NCBI RefSeq assembly: GCF_022259695.1
Contig: NZ_CP092099.1
Location: 104,471 to 168,470, forward strand
Length of the DNA: 64,000 bases
Reading direction: 5' to 3'
From: Flaviramulus sp. BrNp1-15
GTDB taxonomy: Bacteria; Bacteroidota; Bacteroidia; Flavobacteriales; Flavobacteriaceae
Positions 1-8,130 of the stretch are shown piece by piece (position 1 is the stretch's first letter; each line of letters begins with the position of its first letter). The translations under genes and the position numbers were made by a program. The notes under the pieces were generated by a model that saw nothing but the letters and a program-made list of their open reading frames with translations, had not been told where the DNA came from and ran no database searches.

Positions 1-265
1 CATGGATATCTTATTTCCTGGTATTGGCGAAATTGTTGGTGGAGCACAACGTGAAGAACGTTTAGAGGTTCTAAAACAAAAAATGGCTGCCATTAATATT
101 CCAGAAGAAGAACTTTGGTGGTATTTAGATTTGCGTAAATATGGTACCGCAGTTCACTCTGGTTTTGGTTTAGGTTTTGAGCGTTTAGTTATGTTTGCCA
201 CTGGTATGAGTAATATTAGAGATGTTATTCCTTATCCAAGAACACCGCAAAATGCAGAATTTTAA
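1..265 (+). CDS. asnS: Asparaginyl-tRNA synthetase, C-terminal end (5' truncated by window)
   Basis: Class II aminoacyl-tRNA synthetase that charges tRNA-Asn in the cytosol. Only the last 87 or so residues are in the window, and the reading frame is open to the left edge, so the ATG at position 2 is internal. Visible motifs are GGAQREER (motif-2 side of the ATP site) and [12 protein letters not shown] (motif 3, ATP-binding arginine), ending in the typical [16 protein letters not shown] tail of AsnS. The aspartyl enzyme encoded at 37401 has a different C-terminus, which separates the two. It is followed within about 25 bases by the rpoN promoter. Confidence 0.96.
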   Translation, partial: MDILFPGIGEIVGGAQREERLEVLKQKMAAINIPEEELWWYLDLRKYGTAVHSGFGLGFERLVMFATGMSNIRDVIPYPRTPQNAEF

Positions 266-288
266 TATTATTTCAAATTTGGTATAAC

Positions 289-319
289 TTTGGTAAGATA
301 ATTCCTTTTTTTATATTTG
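289..319 (+). promoter_or_regulatory. rpoN promoter, Bacteroidetes type
   Basis: TTTG at 289-292 and TATATTTG at 312-319 are separated by exactly 19 bp, matching the -33/-7 pattern (TTTG-N19-TAnnTTTG) of the Bacteroidetes primary sigma factor. It implies a leader of roughly 15-20 nt before the rpoN ATG at 342. Confidence 0.75.
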
Positions 320-341
320 AGTAACCACCTTAAATCGAAAC

Positions 342-1802
342 ATGCTTAAACAACATTTACAATTTAAATTATCGCAAAAACTGTCGCCGCAGCAAATTCA
401 ATTAATGAAATTGATACAACTGCCTACACAAGCTTTCGAGCAACGTTTAAAGCAAGAGTTAGAAGAAAACCCTGCGCTTGAAGGTGGTAAAGAATCCAAT
501 GAAAATGATTTAGATTCAGACTTTGATAATTCTGCAGATGAATTTAATGATAGTGAAACCATTGGGAGTGATGAAATAAATGTTGATGAGTATTTAAGTG
601 ATGATGAAATTCCAGATTACCGCACGCAAGCCAATAACTATAGTAGTGATGATGAAGAAAAAACTATGCCTTATGCAGCAGGTACATCGTTCACTCAGCA
701 TTTAATAAACCAATTAAATACCTACAGATTAAACGATGAAGAGCGAGAAATTGCTGAATTTTTAGTTGGTAGTGTAGATGAAAGCGGATACATACGTAGA
801 GAGTTAGGTGATATTATGGACGATTTGGCTTTTACCCAAAACGTTTATACAACAGAGGAAAATATAGAAAAAGTTCTTAGAATTGTTCACCAATTAGATC
901 CTGCTGGTGTTGGTGCAAGAAACTTACAAGAGTGTTTAAGTATTCAATTACATAGAAAAGATAAAACTCAAGATACAGAATTAGCTATTAACATTATTGA
1001 TAATGCCTTTGATCAGTTTACAAAGAAGCATTACAAAAAATTACTTCAAAAATTCGATATCTCAGAAACTCAGCTAAAAGATGCAATTCACGAAATTGAG
1101 CATTTAAACCCAAAACCAGGTGGTTCTTATGCAGGAAATAATAGAATTGTAGAACATGTTGTTCCAGATTTTGCTATTAAAATTGTTGATGGTGAATTAG
1201 AATTGACTCTTAACGGTAGAAATGCTCCAGAGCTTCATGTTTCCAGAGAGTATAATAACATGCTTAAAGGCTACAAGGATTCTAAGGACAAATCGAAATC
1301 ACAAAAAGATGCTGTCATCTTCATCAAGCAAAAATTAGATGCTGCAAAATGGTTTATAGAAGCTATTAAACAGCGTCAACAAACGTTATTCGTTACTATG
1401 AGTGCTATCATGCATTATCAAAAAGAATATTTTTTAACTGGTGATGAACGTAACTTGAAGCCTATGATTTTAAAGGATATTGCAGATGAAATAAACATGG
1501 ACGTTTCAACAGTATCTAGAGTTGCAAATAGTAAATATGTTGATACACCTTATGGTACCAAATTGATAAAAGAATTCTTTTCAGAATCGATGAAAAATGA
1601 CCAAGGAGAAGATGTTTCAACTAGAGAAATAAAGAAAATTTTAGAAACTGTTATTGAAGAAGAAAACAAGAAAAAACCTTTAACAGACGAAACATTAGCT
1701 TCTATTTTAAAAGAAAAAGGCTATCCTATTGCCAGACGTACTGTGGCAAAATATAGGGAGCAGTTAGATATTCCTGTTGCCAGATTGCGTAAAAAAATAT
1801 AA
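342..1802 (+). CDS. rpoN: RNA polymerase sigma-54 factor
   Basis: Alternative sigma factor that needs an AAA+ activator for open-complex formation; it recognises -24/-12 promoters. The 486-residue protein has the glutamine-rich region I at residues 3-47 (HLQFKLSQKLSPQQIQLMKL), a very acidic linker at about 50-110, the core-binding region, and near the C-terminus the RpoN box ARRTVAKYR at 464-472, which reads the -24 element. Length is normal for the family. Its stop overlaps the next start (TAATG, 1800-1804), so the downstream membrane protein is probably translationally coupled. It has its own consensus promoter at 289-319. No enhancer-binding activator is encoded in the window. Confidence 0.97.
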   Translation: MLKQHLQFKLSQKLSPQQIQLMKLIQLPTQAFEQRLKQELEENPALEGGKESNENDLDSDFDNSADEFNDSETIGSDEINVDEYLSDDEIPDYRTQANNYSSDDEEKTMPYAAGTSFTQHLINQLNTYRLNDEEREIAEFLVGSVDESGYIRRELGDIMDDLAFTQNVYTTEENIEKVLRIVHQLDPAGVGARNLQECLSIQLHRKDKTQDTELAINIIDNAFDQFTKKHYKKLLQKFDISETQLKDAIHEIEHLNPKPGGSYAGNNRIVEHVVPDFAIKIVDGELELTLNGRNAPELHVSREYNNMLKGYKDSKDKSKSQKDAVIFIKQKLDAAKWFIEAIKQRQQTLFVTMSAIMHYQKEYFLTGDERNLKPMILKDIADEINMDVSTVSRVANSKYVDTPYGTKLIKEFFSESMKNDQGEDVSTREIKKILETVIEEENKKKPLTDETLASILKEKGYPIARRTVAKYREQLDIPVARLRKKI

Positions 1803-2407
1803 TGGATAAGCTACTAAAAAGTATCTCGTATATTTTTCACCCTTTAATAATGCCACTTTTAGGTGTTATTTTCTATTTTTCAAAATCACCTCGCTTTATC
1901 CCCAGAGAAGTTATACAAGCAAAATTAGTATCGCTTTCTATACTAACTATTATACTTCCAATTCTATTATTTTATTTATTAAGAACACTAGGCAAAGTAA
2001 AATCTATTAACCTAGAAAGTACAGAAGAACGAATATATCCTTTAATACTTAATAGTATTATAATTATTTTGGTGTTAAAACGTATTGCAACGCCATCGCA
2101 GGTTATTGAACTTTATTTTTTCTTTTTAGGAATTCTTATTTCTAATTTAACGTGCTTATTACTTGCATTCTTGAAGTTTAAAGCAAGTATACACATGATT
2201 GGTATATCTGGTATCTTTATGTTTTTTGTAGCATTAAGCATTCACTTTAGTATAAATATAAATGGAACGCTGGCTTTAATGGTAATTATAATTGGTGCCA
2301 TAGCAACTTCTAGGTTACACATGAATGCACATACTTATATAGAACTTATTCTAGGTTTTTTTATTGGAATGATACCGCAATTAATTCTAGTTAATTATTG
2401 GCTATAG
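1802..2407 (+). CDS. PAP2-like integral membrane protein
   Basis: A 201-residue, strongly hydrophobic protein with about six predicted membrane segments. It resembles the PAP2 phosphatase superfamily: SRLHMNAHTYIE near residues 165-176 fits the third PAP2 motif (SR-x5-H-x3-D, with Glu in place of Asp), and KASIHMIG near 125-132 sits where the PSGH motif would be. The first PAP2 motif is not obvious, so activity on a lipid phosphate is unproven. The ATG overlaps the rpoN stop by one base. Its stop TAG and that of the convergent barrel gene lie in the same CTATAG hexamer. Confidence 0.8.
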   Translation: MDKLLKSISYIFHPLIMPLLGVIFYFSKSPRFIPREVIQAKLVSLSILTIILPILLFYLLRTLGKVKSINLESTEERIYPLILNSIIIILVLKRIATPSQVIELYFFFLGILISNLTCLLLAFLKFKASIHMIGISGIFMFFVALSIHFSININGTLALMVIIIGAIATSRLHMNAHTYIELILGFFIGMIPQLILVNYWL

Positions 2408-3088
2408 TATATAAAACATTAAGCCTACTTTAACAACATTCATATCAATAGTAGTTCCATCAAGTTGAGCATTATTTGAAAAAATAGGATTTAAAGCATA
2501 GTATAAATGAACATTCCAAGTATTATACCCTGCGCTTAATGTTAAACCATATTGAAGATTATTAAAATCATTGTTATTACTGAATTTTATGCTTCCTAAA
2601 TCGCCTCTATATTTTGTAGTATGTGTTAACACGTACCCAAATTTAAAACCTGCATAAATACGCCAAAAACTATAATCTGTTGGAGTAGATGTTCGCCATC
2701 TAAATTCAATAGGCAATTCAATTAAATGCGTTGAAAATTTATTTTTTGTATAGGTATTACCTTCTAAAATACTATAGGTAAATGTTCCAGTATCATCTGT
2801 ATTTATAAGTAGGTTTTGATTAAATGAATTAGCAGAATATCCAAGTCCAACACCTATTGCTACATTTCTTGCTTTATTTATAGGCATATCTTTAATGTAA
2901 CCTAAATGAAACCCAAGCGAAAAGCCACTTTGCTTAACATCTGTAGGTCTTTTACCAATTAAATTATAAGTAACCCCAGCATAAAACTGATCTTCTTTAT
3001 AGAGTGAGTCAACGTCTTTTGTAACAGTCTCTTGTCCATAAATAAATGTTACACTAAACAAAACAAATAACCGAACTAATAAGCACAT
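2402..3088 (-). CDS. Outer-membrane beta-barrel protein, PorT-like
   Basis: A 228-residue protein with a short N-terminal hydrophobic signal (about residues 1-19, cut near YGQ). The rest alternates hydrophobic and polar residues in beta-strand fashion and ends in an aromatic/hydrophobic strand (KVGLMFYIL), as outer-membrane barrels do. The stretch with FRWRTSTPTDYSFWRIYAGFKFGY resembles PorT/SprT-type proteins of Bacteroidetes, a family that includes a type IX secretion component; assignment to secretion itself is inference. It lies downstream of the ExbD operon on the same strand, but a strong terminator at 3161-3189 separates them. Confidence 0.72.
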   Translation of the reverse strand: MCLLVRLFVLFSVTFIYGQETVTKDVDSLYKEDQFYAGVTYNLIGKRPTDVKQSGFSLGFHLGYIKDMPINKARNVAIGVGLGYSANSFNQNLLINTDDTGTFTYSILEGNTYTKNKFSTHLIELPIEFRWRTSTPTDYSFWRIYAGFKFGYVLTHTTKYRGDLGSIKFSNNNDFNNLQYGLTLSAGYNTWNVHLYYALNPIFSNNAQLDGTTIDMNVVKVGLMFYIL

Positions 3089-3160
3089 ATATAAAAGATA
3101 TTATTATAGTTAATATATAACTCTACAATTATATTAAAATTTCAAGGTATTTAAAATAAA

Positions 3161-3189
3161 AAAGGCGTTTTGATAATCAAAACGCCTTT
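3161..3189 (-). terminator. Terminator of the ExbB/ExbD operon
   Basis: A 14-base arm AAAGGCGTTTTGAT, one spacer base and its exact complement form a strong hairpin 22 bases past the stop of the last ExbD gene. An A-rich stretch on its left gives a U-tract on the minus-strand transcript. Confidence 0.85.
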
Positions 3190-3211
3190 ATATAAAATTA
3201 AGAAAGTAAAA

Positions 3212-3688
3212 TTAATTTCTTCCAAATACACTACCCTTTTTGGTTGTGTAATTTATTTTAAGTGCATTAACTTTACGTAATTCTTGCTTAATATCGCCAA
3301 TTAATCCCATATTAGCATCACTATCAACTTTTAATGCTGTAGTTAGAAATGGAATTAATTCTTCACGTTTTGAAGCACGTTCAGCAGCTATAAAAGCAGC
3401 AATATCTTTAACATCGGCAAACTTATCATTAAGCTGAATTTTTGCTTCTGTTCCATATTGCTTATAATTTTGACTTGGTTTACCTGCATAAATATACATT
3501 ACCAAATCTTTTTTATCTAGCTTCTCAACCTGATCTGCAAATGGTAAATTATTATCAATCATTAAAGTATTTTGCCTCATAACTGTGGCAACCATAAAGA
3601 AGAATAATAACATAAACACAATATCAGGTAATGATGCTGTATTAACTGCTGGCATGTCGCCACTCTTTTTCTTTTTAAATTTAGACAT
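3212..3688 (-). CDS. exbD: Biopolymer transport protein ExbD/TolR (second copy)
   Basis: Inner-membrane stator partner that couples the proton gradient to TonB/TolA-type energy transfer. The 158-residue protein has a charged cytoplasmic N-terminus (KFKKKKSGD), a single membrane helix at about 20-38 with the conserved proton-carrying aspartate D22 (SLPDIVFMLLFF), and a periplasmic domain. It is the last gene of a four-gene operon (ExbB, small membrane protein, ExbD, ExbD), 23 bases after the preceding ExbD. Two dissimilar ExbD copies in one operon are common in Bacteroidetes and may form a heteromeric stator. Confidence 0.92.
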   Translation of the reverse strand: MSKFKKKKSGDMPAVNTASLPDIVFMLLFFFMVATVMRQNTLMIDNNLPFADQVEKLDKKDLVMYIYAGKPSQNYKQYGTEAKIQLNDKFADVKDIAAFIAAERASKREELIPFLTTALKVDSDANMGLIGDIKQELRKVNALKINYTTKKGSVFGRN

Positions 3689-3711
3689 ATTTATAAATGT
3701 TAAATTTTAAT

Positions 3712-4299
3712 CTATTGAACTTCTGAAAGCTTCTGAGGATAATCAAGCTTAATTTGCTCAATTTTCTCTTTTAATCTCTCTTTATTCCCAGGCCAGTTTA
3801 CGTCTTTATAATTAGCTTCCATTTCAGTGAAAGGCTGTCCGTATTGTGCTTGGGCTCTAGCATCCCTTAACTCATTATAAGCTGCTACTAATTCATTTTG
3901 TACAGCTATATATGTTTTATAAGTTGTCTCACGCTCATTTTTTAGAGATATGATAGCTTTATCTGGATTATCTGAAGATGAAGGGTCTTTTTTTCCTCTA
4001 CAGTAATCACAAGATCCATCTCCACCATTATCTAAAAACTCTTTAGCCGCTTTTCTTAAGTCTTTAAGTTCCATTAATTCATCTTCTACAAGCAATTGAT
4101 CTTTACCGTTTAATAAAACAGTAAAAATGTTTTTTTGCTTGATAATAACATCTTCATCAGACTCTTCCATTGGAGGAAGTTTACGGTTAATACCCGAGTC
4201 TGTTTCTATAGTAGTTGTTACTAAGAAGAAAATTAAAAGTAAAAAAGCAATGTCGGCCATCGAGCCTGCATTTACTTCTGGTGCTGCTCTTTTTGCCAT
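3712..4299 (-). CDS. exbD: Biopolymer transport protein ExbD/TolR (first copy, with CxxC insert)
   Basis: A 195-residue ExbD/TolR-family protein: short cytoplasmic N-terminus, membrane helix at about 14-32 with the conserved aspartate D16 (SMADIAFLLLIFF), then a periplasmic region longer than usual. It has an inserted loop at about 92-112 that holds two cysteines as CDYC (C97, C100), followed by a Ser/Asp-rich segment and a likely coiled-coil stretch rich in Glu, Lys and Ala. The cysteines would face the periplasm, so a disulfide or metal site is possible. The gene lies 3 bases after the 143-residue membrane protein gene and is clearly co-transcribed. Confidence 0.92.
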   Translation of the reverse strand: MAKRAAPEVNAGSMADIAFLLLIFFLVTTTIETDSGINRKLPPMEESDEDVIIKQKNIFTVLLNGKDQLLVEDELMELKDLRKAAKEFLDNGGDGSCDYCRGKKDPSSSDNPDKAIISLKNERETTYKTYIAVQNELVAAYNELRDARAQAQYGQPFTEMEANYKDVNWPGNKERLKEKIEQIKLDYPQKLSEVQ

Positions 4300-4302
4300 A
4301 AT

Positions 4303-4734
4303 TTATCTATTAAATATTTTTTTTGCTCCTCCATATAACATAGAGCCTATAGCTAATATTGCAAGGAAATAAAATGCATATAATCCAGCTCCTACATTCT
4401 TAGATATAGCCTCAGTTATACCTAGTCCTTTATCGTTAAAAGGCTTCAAATTTAAATCTGAACCAGAAGATATAATATAAGATATAACAATGATTGCTAA
4501 AAATGCACCAACTGTCATTAATGTCTTTTTAATATTTCCTGCAAACAATCCTTTTAGTACAAATATTAATACTAAGGCTATTACTATGCCAAGTACTACA
4601 TATGCAACATATAGTAAGTTACCACCCATACTTTGAGCAGTTTCTTCATCACCTGCTATAATTATCAGTGCAAAAATCGCACCAATTATAGCAAGCACTA
4701 AAGCCACTATTCTTAAAATTTTATGTAAACCCAT
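4303..4734 (-). CDS. Four-helix membrane protein of the ExbB/ExbD operon
   Basis: Function not recognised. The 143-residue protein has four predicted membrane helices (about 9-28, 41-64, 73-90 and 114-135) with short loops and a basic C-terminus (KKIFNR). It is sandwiched between the ExbB-like gene (20 bases upstream) and an ExbD gene (3 bases downstream), so it is presumably an accessory or assembly subunit of this stator complex; that role is inference from position alone. Confidence 0.75.
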   Translation of the reverse strand: MGLHKILRIVALVLAIIGAIFALIIIAGDEETAQSMGGNLLYVAYVVLGIVIALVLIFVLKGLFAGNIKKTLMTVGAFLAIIVISYIISSGSDLNLKPFNDKGLGITEAISKNVGAGLYAFYFLAILAIGSMLYGGAKKIFNR

Positions 4735-4754
4735 AATTTTTTAGTTTTAAATTA

Positions 4755-5525
4755 TTACTTCTTGTTTCTAATTAATAGATCCATTAACGTGATAGAAGCA
4801 TCTTCCATATCGTTAACAATGCTATCAATTTTAGCAATAATGTAATTGTAAAAAATTTGAAGTATAATTGCTACAACTAAACCAAATACTGTTGTTAAAA
4901 GTGCTACTTTAATACCACCTGCAACAAGTGATGGTTGCATGTCTCCTGCAGCTTCAATTTTATCGAAAGCTTGAATCATACCAATTACCGTACCCATGAA
5001 ACCAAGCATTGGTGCTAGTGCGATAAATAATGAAATCCAAGATACATTCTTTTCAAGTTGTCCCATTTGAACACCTCCGTAAGCTACAACCGCTTTTTCA
5101 GCAGCTTCTATGCCTTCGTCTGTTCTGTCTAAACCTTGGTAGTAAATAGAAGCGATAGGTCCTTTTGTATTTCTACAAACTTCTTTTGCAGCTTCTACAC
5201 CTCCAGAAGCTAAAGCATCTTCAACATCTTGAGTTAATTTTTTTGTATTTGTGGTAGAAAGGTTTAAAAAGATAATTCTTTCTATAGCTATTGCCAATCC
5301 TAGAATTAAACATAATAATACAATCCCCATGAAGCCTGGGCCTCCTTCAATAAAACGTTTCTTTAATTCTTGATGAAATCCTAAAGTTTCCTCAGCAGCA
5401 GCTTCAGGCTCTTCTTGTGTTACCGTTACAGTTGTTGCTGTAGTTGTGTTTGCAATTGTAGTTGCATTAGCTGTTCCGAATGCCATCATTCCTGTAATGG
5501 CAAGGATAGAAAATAATCTTTTCAT
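4755..5525 (-). CDS. exbB: MotA/TolQ/ExbB family proton channel protein
   Basis: Proton-conducting stator component of the TonB/Tol-type energy transducer in the inner membrane. The 256-residue protein has an N-terminal hydrophobic segment (1-22) that looks like a signal or anchor, a Thr/Glu-rich periplasmic stretch, a first membrane helix at about 64-88, and the paired helices at about 160-185 and 200-228. The second pair contains the family-typical LGFMGTVIGMIQAF and GGIKVALLTTVFGLVVAI. It is first gene of the operon running down to 3212. It may energise the TonB-dependent receptors encoded elsewhere, including those in this window. Confidence 0.93.
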   Translation of the reverse strand: MKRLFSILAITGMMAFGTANATTIANTTTATTVTVTQEEPEAAAEETLGFHQELKKRFIEGGPGFMGIVLLCLILGLAIAIERIIFLNLSTTNTKKLTQDVEDALASGGVEAAKEVCRNTKGPIASIYYQGLDRTDEGIEAAEKAVVAYGGVQMGQLEKNVSWISLFIALAPMLGFMGTVIGMIQAFDKIEAAGDMQPSLVAGGIKVALLTTVFGLVVAIILQIFYNYIIAKIDSIVNDMEDASITLMDLLIRNKK

Positions 5526-5600
5526 GTTCTAGTTCTTAATTTTATTAGTTAAAGTGTTAAAGATATTAAAAAAAAAGCAATTAGGAATAAAAAATAACAG

Positions 5601-5688
5601 CAGAGAGGAAGGGATTCGAACCCTCGATACCCTTTTGAGGTATACACACTTTCCAGGCGTGCGCCTTCGACCACTCGGCCACCTCTCT
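5601..5688 (-). tRNA. tRNA-Ser (anticodon GGA)
   Basis: Read on the minus strand, the acceptor arm AGAGAGG (5688-5682) pairs with CCTCTCT (5608-5602) and leaves a G discriminator at 5601. The D-loop has GCCGAGTGGTCGAAGG. The anticodon arm is CACGC-CTGGAAA-GTGTG, so the anticodon is GGA (reads UCC/UCU). A long variable arm typical of tRNA-Ser follows, then the T-arm GAGGGTTCGAATCCCTTC. CCA is not encoded. The overlapping plus-strand frame (REEGIRTLDTLLRY) is the well-known spurious translation of a tRNA. Confidence 0.97.
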
Positions 5689-5764
5689 GTATTTCTACTT
5701 ACCTTAATTTTGGGGGCTCAAATAACGAAAAAATCTTTGAACACTAAAATTTTAACAGTTAATT

Positions 5765-6799
5765 TTAAGTGATTTCTCCTCGTAATGATGTTTCGTACAT
5801 GGTTTTGAACGTTTTACGAGAAAAATTCTGCCCCAACATATACATAAGTTTACCTACTGCTGCTTCTGTAGTAATGTCTTTTCCTGATATAACACCTATT
5901 TTTTTCAATTTGCTACTCGTTTCATAATGTCCCATCATAACACTTCCGCCTGAGCATTGAGTAACATTTATAATATGTATTCCTTTTTTCGATATATTTT
6001 CTTTTAAAATATCAATAAACCATTTTTCTGTAGTACAATTTCCTGCTCCATAAGTTTCAATAATTACTGCTTTTAAATCTGGAATGTTAAATACACTTTC
6101 AAATACAGCTTTTGAAATTCCTGGAAACAACTTAATAAGCGCAATATTTTCATCTAACTTTTTATGAACAACTAATTTTTTTCTGGTATTTGGCTTAAAC
6201 AAGTATTCATTATTAATTTTTAAATACACTCCAGATTCTGCTAAGTCTGGATAATTTAAAGAAGCAAATGCCTGAAAGTGTTCTGCATTTATTTTTGTTG
6301 TTCTATTTCCTCTATATAATTTGTATTCAAAATACAAGCACACTTCTTTAATAGCAGGCTTGCTTTTAACCTGAAGAGAAGCTACTTGAATGGATGTAAT
6401 TAAATTCTCTTTAGCATCGGTACGCAAATCGCCAATAGGTAATTGAGAACCAGTAAACACAACGGGTTTTGCTAAATTTTCTAACATAAAACTAAGTGCC
6501 GAAGCAGTGTAACTCATAGTATCGCTTCCGTGCAAGACTACAAAACCATCAAATGCACTGTAATTACTTTCAATAATTTCGGCTATTTGAATCCAATATT
6601 TAGGATTCATATTACTTGAGTCTATTGGTGTTTTAAAAGAAATGGTATCGATTTTACATTCTAAAAGTTGTAGCTCTGGTATTTTTTCTAAAAGTGTTTT
6701 AAAATCGAAAGCTTTTAATACACCTGTTTTGAAATCTTTTACCATACCAATGGTTCCTCCGGAATATATAAGTAGTATATTAGGTTTAGATTTACTCAT
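5765..6799 (-). CDS. ansA: Type I (cytoplasmic) L-asparaginase
   Basis: Hydrolyses L-asparagine to aspartate and ammonia. The 344-residue protein has no signal peptide, which favours the cytoplasmic type I enzyme. The nucleophile threonine lies in YSGGTIGM (T16), and the second catalytic block VLHGSDTMSYTASALSF is at about 80-97. The C-terminal allosteric-type domain contains TQCSGGSVMMGHYETSSKL. It follows the TatD gene by 3 bases on the same strand, so the two form an operon. It lies upstream of tRNA-Ser in the same orientation, with about 75 bases between. Confidence 0.94.
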   Translation of the reverse strand: MSKSKPNILLIYSGGTIGMVKDFKTGVLKAFDFKTLLEKIPELQLLECKIDTISFKTPIDSSNMNPKYWIQIAEIIESNYSAFDGFVVLHGSDTMSYTASALSFMLENLAKPVVFTGSQLPIGDLRTDAKENLITSIQVASLQVKSKPAIKEVCLYFEYKLYRGNRTTKINAEHFQAFASLNYPDLAESGVYLKINNEYLFKPNTRKKLVVHKKLDENIALIKLFPGISKAVFESVFNIPDLKAVIIETYGAGNCTTEKWFIDILKENISKKGIHIINVTQCSGGSVMMGHYETSSKLKKIGVISGKDITTEAAVGKLMYMLGQNFSRKTFKTMYETSLRGEIT

Positions 6800-6802
6800 A
6801 TT

Positions 6803-7570
6803 TTAAATATTAAAAACATCTTTGGAGTTTTGCGTAGTAATATCTGCTATAGCATTTAAAGGTAAATTATATATCTCTGATAATTTTTCTAATACCTTTA
6901 ATATATATACACTTTCGTTTCGTTTACCTCTGTAAGGAACTGGAGCCAAATAAGGAGAGTCTGTCTCCAGAACAATATGTTTCAAATCTATTTGATTTAA
7001 AAACTGATCTATCATTCCATTTTTAAAAGTAGCTACACCTCCTATACCTAGTTTCATATTATATGAAATAGCTTGATGCGCTTGCTCTAAAGTTCCTGTA
7101 AAGCAATGAAAAATTCCGAATAAACTATCACTTTTTTCTGTTTCTAAAACTTCGAAAATTTCATCAAACGCTTCTCTACAATGAATAACAATTGGTAATT
7201 TATATTGTTTTGCTAGTTGAATCTGGTGCTTAAATGCTGTTTTTTGAATATTTAAAGTTGATTTATCCCAGTACAAATCTATTCCTATTTCACCTACAGC
7301 ATAAAATTTTCTTGATGCCAGCATCTCTTCGACATGTTTTAACTCTTCGTTAAAATTTTCTTTAACATGTGTGGGGTGTAAACCCATCATTAAAAACACA
7401 TGTTCTGGATAATCTTTTTCGAGTTGAAGCATCGCTTCTGTGTAAGTAGAATCTATTGCTGGAATAAAAAACCTTGAAATGCCTTGCTTAATCGCTCGTT
7501 TAATCATTTCATCTCTATCATCATCAAAAGCTTCACTATATAAATGCGTATGAGTATCTGTTATAATCAA
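6803..7570 (-). CDS. tatD: TatD-family metal-dependent DNase
   Basis: TIM-barrel amidohydrolase-fold nuclease of the TatD/YcfH family, usually 250-265 residues; this one is 255. Metal-binding and catalytic motifs are in order: TDTHTHL (H7, H9), GEIGIDLYWD (glutamate near 93), VIHCREAFDE (histidine near 131), FHCFTGT (near 155) and ETDSPYLAPVPYRGKRNE (aspartate near 204). The family has 3'-5' exonuclease activity on DNA/RNA and roles in DNA repair and fragmentation; the exact substrate here is not known. Operon with the asparaginase, as first gene. Confidence 0.94.
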   Translation of the reverse strand: MIITDTHTHLYSEAFDDDRDEMIKRAIKQGISRFFIPAIDSTYTEAMLQLEKDYPEHVFLMMGLHPTHVKENFNEELKHVEEMLASRKFYAVGEIGIDLYWDKSTLNIQKTAFKHQIQLAKQYKLPIVIHCREAFDEIFEVLETEKSDSLFGIFHCFTGTLEQAHQAISYNMKLGIGGVATFKNGMIDQFLNQIDLKHIVLETDSPYLAPVPYRGKRNESVYILKVLEKLSEIYNLPLNAIADITTQNSKDVFNI

Positions 7571-7622
7571 TACCTTAAATTTAAGTTATACTATTTTGTA
7601 AAAATAATTGTTTTTACATGAT

Positions 7623-7630
7623 TATATTTG
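7623..7630 (+). promoter_or_regulatory. -7 box upstream of the aspartyl protease gene
   Basis: TATATTTG matches TAnnTTTG. It overlaps a TTG triplet at 7628 that opens the frame, so that triplet cannot be the start; the ATG at 7646 fits a short leader. A TTTG at 7595-7598 is 24 bp upstream, longer than the usual 19-21. Confidence 0.5.
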
Positions 7631-7645
7631 TTTAAACTTAATTTG

Positions 7646-8086
7646 ATGACTATGCTGCAAGAATTTCTTCTGGAAAAAGGTTATACCAAAATAAAATTAC
7701 ACCTTACTAAAACAAATCATTTTGAAATAAAAGCAACTATTAATGGTAAAAAAGGTTTATTTATTCTAGATACTGGCGCGTCAAGCTCTTGTGTAGGTTT
7801 TGAAGCGATTGACACTTTTAAATTAAAAGCCGAAGACTCCATTATAAAAGCCGCTGGTGCTGGCGCAATTGATATGGATACTAAAATGTCTAAAAAAAAT
7901 AAGATTAAAATTGGAAAGTGGACAAACAATAAAGTAGTACTGGTTTTATTTAATCTTACTCATGTAAATACTGCGCTTGTAAACCATAATTCTAAACCTG
8001 TTGATGGTATTATTGGAGCAGATATATTAAAAAAAGCAAAAGCCATCATAGATTATGAAAAGAAATATTTATATTTAAAACTATAA
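7646..8086 (+). CDS. Retropepsin-like aspartyl protease family protein
   Basis: A 146-residue protein with one retroviral-protease-type active-site motif, LFILDTGASSSCVG (DTGA), near residue 40, and a matching C-terminal hydrophobic-glycine segment VDGIIGADIL. This is the layout of single-domain aspartyl proteases that work as homodimers. No signal peptide is visible, so it is probably cytoplasmic. An ATG at 7652 is an alternative start. Substrate unknown. It stands alone between divergent tatD and the response regulator, 44 bases before the latter. Confidence 0.82.
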   Translation: MTMLQEFLLEKGYTKIKLHLTKTNHFEIKATINGKKGLFILDTGASSSCVGFEAIDTFKLKAEDSIIKAAGAGAIDMDTKMSKKNKIKIGKWTNNKVVLVLFNLTHVNTALVNHNSKPVDGIIGADILKKAKAIIDYEKKYLYLKL

Positions 8087-8130
8087 TGGCAAAAAACTAA
8101 ATTTAATAATAGCACAACTCCCTAGAATTA

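Noticed and set aside
4127..4372. Plus-strand ORF opposite the ExbD and small membrane protein genes
   Set aside because: Antisense shadow of two real genes, spanning their junction; no family resemblance.
5554..5772. Plus-strand ORF containing REEGIRTLDTLLRY
   Set aside because: It is the translation of the complement of tRNA-Ser(GGA), a well-known spurious protein.
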